From: Planococcus beigongshangi
GTDB lineage: Bacteria; Bacillota; Bacilli; Bacillales_A; Planococcaceae
Assembly: GCF_016820495.1 (NCBI RefSeq)
Contig: NZ_JADHDU010000003.1
Location: forward strand, 248,367 to 312,366
Direction of reading: 5' to 3'
DNA: 64,000 bases
Shown here piece after piece: positions 59,644-64,000 of the stretch; within the stretch, counting starts at the first letter, position 1, and each line of letters begins with the position of its first letter. The notes beneath the pieces are model-generated. The model was given only the letters and a program-made list of their open reading frames with translations, made no database searches and was not told where the DNA came from. The position numbers and the translations under genes were made by a program.

Positions 59644-60573
59644 ATGAATAAAGCAACATGGAGAAAATTAGGTCTGGCTGCCGCGGCAGCACCAATGATG
59701 TTCCTCGCAGCATGCGGAAATGATGACGAAGCAACTACGGACGAAGGAACAGCCGGCGAGTCGGGAGAAGTGAATTACGGTGAGGAAATGAACTACAAAA
59801 TCACAGGCATCGAGCCTGGTGCAGGCGTAGTTGCGGCATCTGAACAAGCTACTGAAGACTATGAAAGCCTGGAAGGATGGGAAGTCGTAACTTCTTCAAG
59901 CGGCGCAATGGCAACAGAACTCGGTTCAGCGATCGATAATGAAGAACCGATCATCGTAACCGGCTGGAGCCCGCACTGGAAATTCCAGAAATACGATTTG
60001 AAATATCTTGAAGATCCAAACGGGGTCTTCGGTGATGCTGAAACGATCAACACAATGGTCCGCGAAGGCCTTGAAGAAGAAAACCCGGAAGCCTATGCAA
60101 TCCTGGATAATTTCTACTGGGAAACGGCTGACATCGAAAGCATCATGCTGGAAGTTTCAAACGGCACAGCTGTAGAAGATGCAGCGGCAACATGGATTGA
60201 AGAAAACAGCGACCGCGTGGCTGAATGGACAGATGGCATCGAAGCTGTCGACGGTTCAGAAATCGAACTTGTCTATGTCGAGTGGGACACAGAAGTCGCA
60301 TCCACGACTGTAGTCGGCCAAGTCCTTGAAGCTCAAGGCTTTGACGTAAAATTGACTCCGCTTGATAACGCAGTCATGTGGTCGGCCGTGGCTGAAGGCC
60401 AGGCTGACGCAATGGTAGCTGCATGGCTGCCGGGAACTCACGCGGCACAGTTTGAAACATACGGAGATGACATGGTGAACCTGGGTGAAAACCTCGAAGG
60501 CGCTAAAATCGGTTTCGTTGTGCCATCTTATATGGATATTGATTCGATTGAAGATTTGACGGCGGCTGAATAA
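59644..60573 (+). CDS. opuAC: Glycine betaine-binding lipoprotein (OpuAC)
   Basis: 309 residues: lipobox FLAAC, then two lobes of the OpuAC family. GWSPHWKFQKYDLKYLEDPN and MWSAVAEGQADAMVAAWLPG carry the tryptophans that form the betaine cage. AAAAAGGAG lies somewhat far (12 nt) from the ATG. Confidence 0.92.
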   Translation: MNKATWRKLGLAAAAAPMMFLAACGNDDEATTDEGTAGESGEVNYGEEMNYKITGIEPGAGVVAASEQATEDYESLEGWEVVTSSSGAMATELGSAIDNEEPIIVTGWSPHWKFQKYDLKYLEDPNGVFGDAETINTMVREGLEEENPEAYAILDNFYWETADIESIMLEVSNGTAVEDAAATWIEENSDRVAEWTDGIEAVDGSEIELVYVEWDTEVASTTVVGQVLEAQGFDVKLTPLDNAVMWSAVAEGQADAMVAAWLPGTHAAQFETYGDDMVNLGENLEGAKIGFVVPSYMDIDSIEDLTAAE

Positions 60574-60587
60574 TAAAGGAATAAAAT

Positions 60588-60628
60588 AACCGAACCCTGA
60601 GGAGATTTTCTTTGGGGTTCGGTTTTTT
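60588..60628 (+). terminator. Terminator of the opuA operon
   Basis: AACCGAACCC / GGGTTCGGTT stem, then TTTT. Confidence 0.85.
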
Positions 60629-60652
60629 GTAGGGAGAAGAAGTGGGCTAAAT

Positions 60653-61408
60653 TCAGTATCCCAATTGTTTTGAAATTTCTTTTGATGTATTTGCTATTTT
60701 TTCAATTAACTCGGATTCAATCAGTTCCATTGTAATCCGTGAACTGGGACCTGAAATACTGAAACTTGCGATAATGTTGCCTTTAGCATCTTTGATAGGT
60801 GCCGCAATACAGCGAATTCCATCTTCATTTTCAATATTATCCAGCGCGTATCCATACTTTTTCACACGTTCGATTTCCTCATCCAATTGCAGTTTGCTTG
60901 TAATTGTATTCTCCGTTTTAGGAGTGAAATCTGTATTTTCAATTGCTCTTTCATAAGAATGGGCAGTTTTTCCTGAAAGAAAAATTTTACCTACACCCGT
61001 ACAGTAATACGGCGCGCGGCTTCCGATTCTTGAAAACATGCGGATAGTTTGCTTGGTTTCAATTTTATCGATATATAATACATCCCCGGAATCTTCAATA
61101 CAAAGATGGATGGTTTCGTTTACTTCTTTTGAAAGCTCTTCCAGAAAAGGCTTTGCAATCGGAATAATATTAACATTGTTCAGTAGATTCTGAGCTAGTG
61201 AAACTATTTTATAGCTGACCCTATATTTTTCTGTGACAGCATCTTTTTGGACGTAACCTAAGTTGATGAGAGTAGCGAGTAATCTATGAACCGTGCTTTT
61301 TGATAAACCGGCTATTTCAGATAACCTGGAAATCTGCATTCCATCAGGGGATTCAGAAAGTGATTCCAGTAAAGTAAACGCTCTTTCAACAGATTGGACA
61401 GAAGACAA
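60653..61408 (-). CDS. IclR-family regulator of ketodeoxygluconate genes (KdgR-like)
   Basis: 251 residues. N-terminal winged HTH (MQISRLSEIAGLSKSTVHRL) and the IclR effector domain (IGSRAPYYCTGVGKIFLSG, EDGIRCIAAPIKDAKGNIIA). TTG 61408 is preferred because AAGGAG ends 9 nt upstream; TTG 61417 is too close to it. Divergent from kdgK, so it probably represses kdgK-eda-kduD until a pathway sugar acid binds. Confidence 0.85.
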   Translation of the reverse strand: MSSVQSVERAFTLLESLSESPDGMQISRLSEIAGLSKSTVHRLLATLINLGYVQKDAVTEKYRVSYKIVSLAQNLLNNVNIIPIAKPFLEELSKEVNETIHLCIEDSGDVLYIDKIETKQTIRMFSRIGSRAPYYCTGVGKIFLSGKTAHSYERAIENTDFTPKTENTITSKLQLDEEIERVKKYGYALDNIENEDGIRCIAAPIKDAKGNIIASFSISGPSSRITMELIESELIEKIANTSKEISKQLGY

Positions 61409-61467
61409 TATGCGCAACTCCTTATTATTAAAGTTTAATTAAGAACCTTACCGAAACAAATATTTAT

Positions 61468-61539
61468 TTGAAAATGAAAAAGTTAAGGTTATAATAAGTT
61501 GAAGTGGAACGGTGACCCGTATAGTGGAACAATATTGTT
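61468..61539 (+). promoter_or_regulatory. kdgK promoter with candidate IclR-type operator
   Basis: TTGAAA (61468-61473), 16 bp, TATAAT (61490-61495). Just downstream are direct repeats GTGGAAC at 61504 and 61524, 20 bp apart, and the perfect palindrome AACAATATTGTT (61528-61539). A repressor there would block elongation or initiation. Confidence 0.5.
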
Positions 61540-61616
61540 AAATATAACATATATTCTTTGCGAAAACCTAATTAAATTGAAGAGAAATAAAAGAAAATAA
61601 GAAAGGGAGTTTATTC

Positions 61617-62564
61617 ATGGATATTATTACAATTGGAGATGGAATGATTACGTTTGATCCGAATTCCAAGGGACCAATGCGATTTGTAAATGAATTCACC
61701 CGAAAAATTGGCGGGGCTGAACTGAATGTAATGATCGGATGTGCAAGACTCGGGCTAAAGACAGGTTGGATTAGTCGTTTGGGTAAAGATGAGTTTGGGC
61801 GCCATATACTGAATACTGTGCGGGGAGAAGGCGTGGATGTTTCAGAAGTAGAACTCATGGAAGGTTACGCGACTTCACTTAATTTCAAGGAAGTTCAAGA
61901 GTCTGGCAATGGCCGCACGTTTTATTATCGGAACAATTCGCCTACTGAAACTTTCACTGTTGAAAATTTGCCGGAAGAGTATATTAAATCCGCGAAAATC
62001 CTTCATATCACTGGAGTGTTTCCTGCAATCAATGAAAAAAATAGAGTCGTTATTTTAAGAGCGATTGAAATTGCAAAAGAAAATGGAGTGAAAGTTTCCT
62101 TTGATCCAAACATCCGCCTGAAATTATGGACAAAAGAGGAAGCTAGGAAAACAATACTCTCTTATCTTCCTTATGTAGATTACTTATTGGTCGGAAGGGA
62201 TGAACTTGAATTACTCTTTGAAACTAATGCTGACGAAGAGTTGATAAGTTGCCTGAAAGATTTTGATTTCAGTAAAGTGGTGCTGAAAGAAGGGAATAAA
62301 GGCAGTTACCTATTGAAGGATGACAAATGGGTACATTTTGAAGGCTTCAAGGTTAATAAAGTCGTTGATACCGTTGGGGCAGGAGATGGATTCGATTCAG
62401 GATTCCTATATGGGGTAAGCTGTGGCTGGTCTGATGAAAAATCGATTGAACTGGCGAATGCCATAGGTGCAATGGTTGTACAGGTGGCTGGTGATAATGA
62501 AGGATTGCCTTATCTGGAAGATGTAGAAGTCTTTCTTGGAGAAAGAGAGTCAATCGAACGATAA
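61617..62564 (+). CDS. kdgK: 2-dehydro-3-deoxygluconokinase
   Basis: 315 residues, PfkB-type sugar kinase: N-terminal GGAELNVMIGCARLG, C-terminal DTVGAGDGFDSGFLYG with the catalytic Asp. It phosphorylates 2-keto-3-deoxygluconate to KDPG. AGAAAGGGAG precedes the ATG. First gene of the ketodeoxygluconate operon. Confidence 0.9.
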   Translation: MDIITIGDGMITFDPNSKGPMRFVNEFTRKIGGAELNVMIGCARLGLKTGWISRLGKDEFGRHILNTVRGEGVDVSEVELMEGYATSLNFKEVQESGNGRTFYYRNNSPTETFTVENLPEEYIKSAKILHITGVFPAINEKNRVVILRAIEIAKENGVKVSFDPNIRLKLWTKEEARKTILSYLPYVDYLLVGRDELELLFETNADEELISCLKDFDFSKVVLKEGNKGSYLLKDDKWVHFEGFKVNKVVDTVGAGDGFDSGFLYGVSCGWSDEKSIELANAIGAMVVQVAGDNEGLPYLEDVEVFLGERESIER

Positions 62565-62600
62565 AATTATAGCTGTGAAAATGGCGGAAGGAGTTTTCTA

Positions 62601-63221
62601 ATGATAGTAGAGCGTTTAAAATCATCGTTAATAATTCCGGTATTAAGAAAAGTGCCACAGGAGAAGAGTGCAGAAATTGTAAAAGCGTTATATGACGGTG
62701 GGATCCGGGCTGTAGAAATAACGATGGAATCCGAAGGTGCAGAAGAAATCATTCGGGAATCAGTAAAATCGTACGGAGAGAAAATCATCGTGGGAGCGGG
62801 AACGGTCTTGAATTTAGATGACTGTAAACGGGCGATTGCTGCTGGAGCTCAATTTATCGTATCACCGGCGCTGGATGAAGAAGTAGTCAAGTATGCTGTC
62901 GAACAGCAAGTTCCCGTGATTCCGGGAGTTTTTACTCCAAGCGAAATGTTGAGAGCCCACAATGCGGGGGCAGCCATGGTGAAGTTATTTCCGGCATCAA
63001 CAGTGGGTCCAGGGTTTATAAAGGATGTAAAAGGGCCGCTTAATCATATAAGCATCATGACTACTGGAGGAATCAGCAGCGAAACAGCGAAAGCTTATTT
63101 GGATGCTGGAGCTGTGGCAATCGGTGCTGGAAGCGCATTGCTAAAAAAAGATTTAATTGGAAATAATGATTGGAACGCATTGTCTAAAGAAGTCGAAGAC
63201 TGGTTTGAAAAACTGAATTAA
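62601..63221 (+). CDS. eda: KDPG/KHG aldolase
   Basis: 206 residues of the class I aldolase family: catalytic Glu in AVEITMES, Schiff-base Lys in MVKLFPAS, phosphate loop TTGGISSE. It cleaves KDPG to pyruvate and glyceraldehyde-3-phosphate. GGCGGAAGGAG precedes the ATG. It follows kdgK by 36 nt. Confidence 0.93.
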   Translation: MIVERLKSSLIIPVLRKVPQEKSAEIVKALYDGGIRAVEITMESEGAEEIIRESVKSYGEKIIVGAGTVLNLDDCKRAIAAGAQFIVSPALDEEVVKYAVEQQVPVIPGVFTPSEMLRAHNAGAAMVKLFPASTVGPGFIKDVKGPLNHISIMTTGGISSETAKAYLDAGAVAIGAGSALLKKDLIGNNDWNALSKEVEDWFEKLN

Positions 63222-63226
63222 GTTTG

Positions 63227-63253
63227 AAAGACTCTTCTCAGGAGCAGTCTTTT
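63227..63253 (+). terminator. Weak hairpin after eda
   Basis: AAAGACT / AGTCTTT with a 12-nt loop and few T; possible attenuation before kduD. Confidence 0.35.
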
Positions 63254-63410
63254 GATAGCAAAAAAATAAGTCCTTTTCAAATTGTCGCTGGAAATCCAAA
63301 TCATGAAAGTTTAGAAAATGACATAGGAAGATTCAGACCGGTATCGATTACCCTGCCAAATAAAGAAGGAATATAAAAAGATAAAATATAATTACTCAGG
63401 AGGCTAAAGA

Positions 63411-64000
63411 GTGCCATTTTCACTTGATTCGTTTTCATTAAAAGGAAAAACAGCACTGGTCACGGGTGCCAGAACGGGCATCGGACAGGCGATTTCATTA
63501 GGATTGGCAACAGCCGGAGCGCATTTGCTGCTGCTTGGTCACCGGGACGATTTCGATGAAACAAAAGGAAAAATCAACCGGATTGGCGGCACGTATGAAA
63601 CCATAATCCTGGATTTGAGCGAAGTCGCTTCCATCCGGGAAAAGCTGGCTCCTGTGCTGGAGAAATACGACATTGATATTCTGGTGAATAATGCCGGCAT
63701 CATCCACAGAGAGCCGGCAACGGAATTCAGTGAAAGCGAATGGCTGCGTGTTATGGACGTGAACATCAATTCCGTATTCATCCTGTCGCAGGAAATTGGC
63801 AAAACAATGGTCCAAAGAGGCAGTGGGAAAATCATCAACATTGCTTCGCTTCTTTCTTTCCAGGGAGGATTGTTCGTTCCTGCGTATACAGCGAGCAAAC
63901 ACGCCGTAGCTGGACTGACAAAAGCGCTGGCAAACGAATGGGCCGGTAAAGGAGTTCAAGTGAACGCAATCGCGCCAGGGTATATCGAAACAAATAATAC
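63411..64000 (+). CDS. kduD: 2-dehydro-3-deoxygluconate 5-dehydrogenase (partial, KduD-like SDR)
   Basis: The first 196 residues are in the window; the 3' end is cut off. GTG 63411 follows CAGGAGGC. SDR landmarks: TGARTGIG, NNAGIIHRE, Ser in NIASLLSFQGG, Tyr/Lys in YTASKHAVAG. KduD oxidises or reduces keto-deoxygluconate intermediates of uronate breakdown; its place after kdgK-eda supports this over other SDRs. Confidence 0.82.
   Translation, partial: MPFSLDSFSLKGKTALVTGARTGIGQAISLGLATAGAHLLLLGHRDDFDETKGKINRIGGTYETIILDLSEVASIREKLAPVLEKYDIDILVNNAGIIHREPATEFSESEWLRVMDVNINSVFILSQEIGKTMVQRGSGKIINIASLLSFQGGLFVPAYTASKHAVAGLTKALANEWAGKGVQVNAIAPGYIETNN

Noticed and set aside
63202-63377. Short frame between eda and kduD (contains FQIVAGNPNHESLENDIGRF)
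   Set aside because: No ribosome site or family recognised; it overlaps the eda end and a hairpin. It could be a gene remnant but cannot be supported.

Overview
The window looks like a chromosomal segment of a Gram-positive member of the Bacillales, most likely the Planococcaceae (Planococcus/Planomicrobium/Sporosarcina type). This rests on family recognition, not on a search. Supporting features are AGGAGG-type ribosome sites with frequent TTG/GTG starts, intrinsic terminators after most transcripts, a class D sortase with its acidic LPxTA-type substrate, paired PadR/DUF2812 and XRE/DUF3169 genes, YdbS/YdbT, OpuA, and cysteine-poor L33/S14 paralogues beside Zur-like boxes. No rRNA, tRNA, prophage, intact insertion sequence or CRISPR array was seen.

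Layout. 0-5.7 kb: lipoprotein, a HigB/HigA-like toxin-antitoxin pair, a frameshifted GNAT gene and small membrane proteins. 5.8-8.5 kb: an alkylation-repair cluster (adaA, alkA, ogt, tag). 8.5-21.3 kb: many small membrane proteins, a methyltransferase, an MBL-fold enzyme, a Nudix enzyme, ydbST behind a sigma-W-like promoter, an XRE/DUF3169 pair, and an ECF sigma/anti-sigma pair with a truncated anti-sigma copy. 22-28.5 kb: SDR/TetR divergon, DUF2785, phosphotransferase, serpin lipoprotein, then a zinc-limitation block (rpmG, rpsN, znuA). 28.5-36.8 kb: broken DinB, sortase and substrate, HAD phosphatase, copC-copD, three small regulatory or coiled-coil genes and an MFS transporter. 37-41.8 kb: a cobalamin riboswitch before a thioesterase-RNR alpha-RNR beta-flavodoxin operon. 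42-50.5 kb: PadR/DUF2812, acidic lipoprotein, amidase, pabA-pabBC, 6-phosphogluconate dehydrogenase and a Fur-box-preceded ferredoxin-reductase-like gene. 50.6-56.9 kb: a MITE-like element, FMN reductase, decayed genes (including a murE tail), a GAF-STAS protein, SDR, FAH-family and nitrilase-family genes. 57.5-60.6 kb: opuA glycine-betaine transporter. 60.6-64 kb: IclR regulator and ketodeoxygluconate genes (kdgK, eda, kduD), running off the end.

The feature that no standard annotation explains is a set of ten intergenic arrays of short (about 10-16 bp) cores repeated every 20-21 bp, which is two turns of B-DNA. Core sequences differ between arrays but the period does not. Most arrays begin 5-60 bp beyond the terminator of the upstream gene. 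A perfect 9-bp-arm palindrome related to GCTTTTCGC-GCGAAAAGC is also dispersed between genes, and there is a perfect (AAACCC)16 tract. Several genes are broken by single-base events (GNAT, DinB, an NAD(P)-binding protein, perhaps two membrane proteins). Some of these could be assembly errors.
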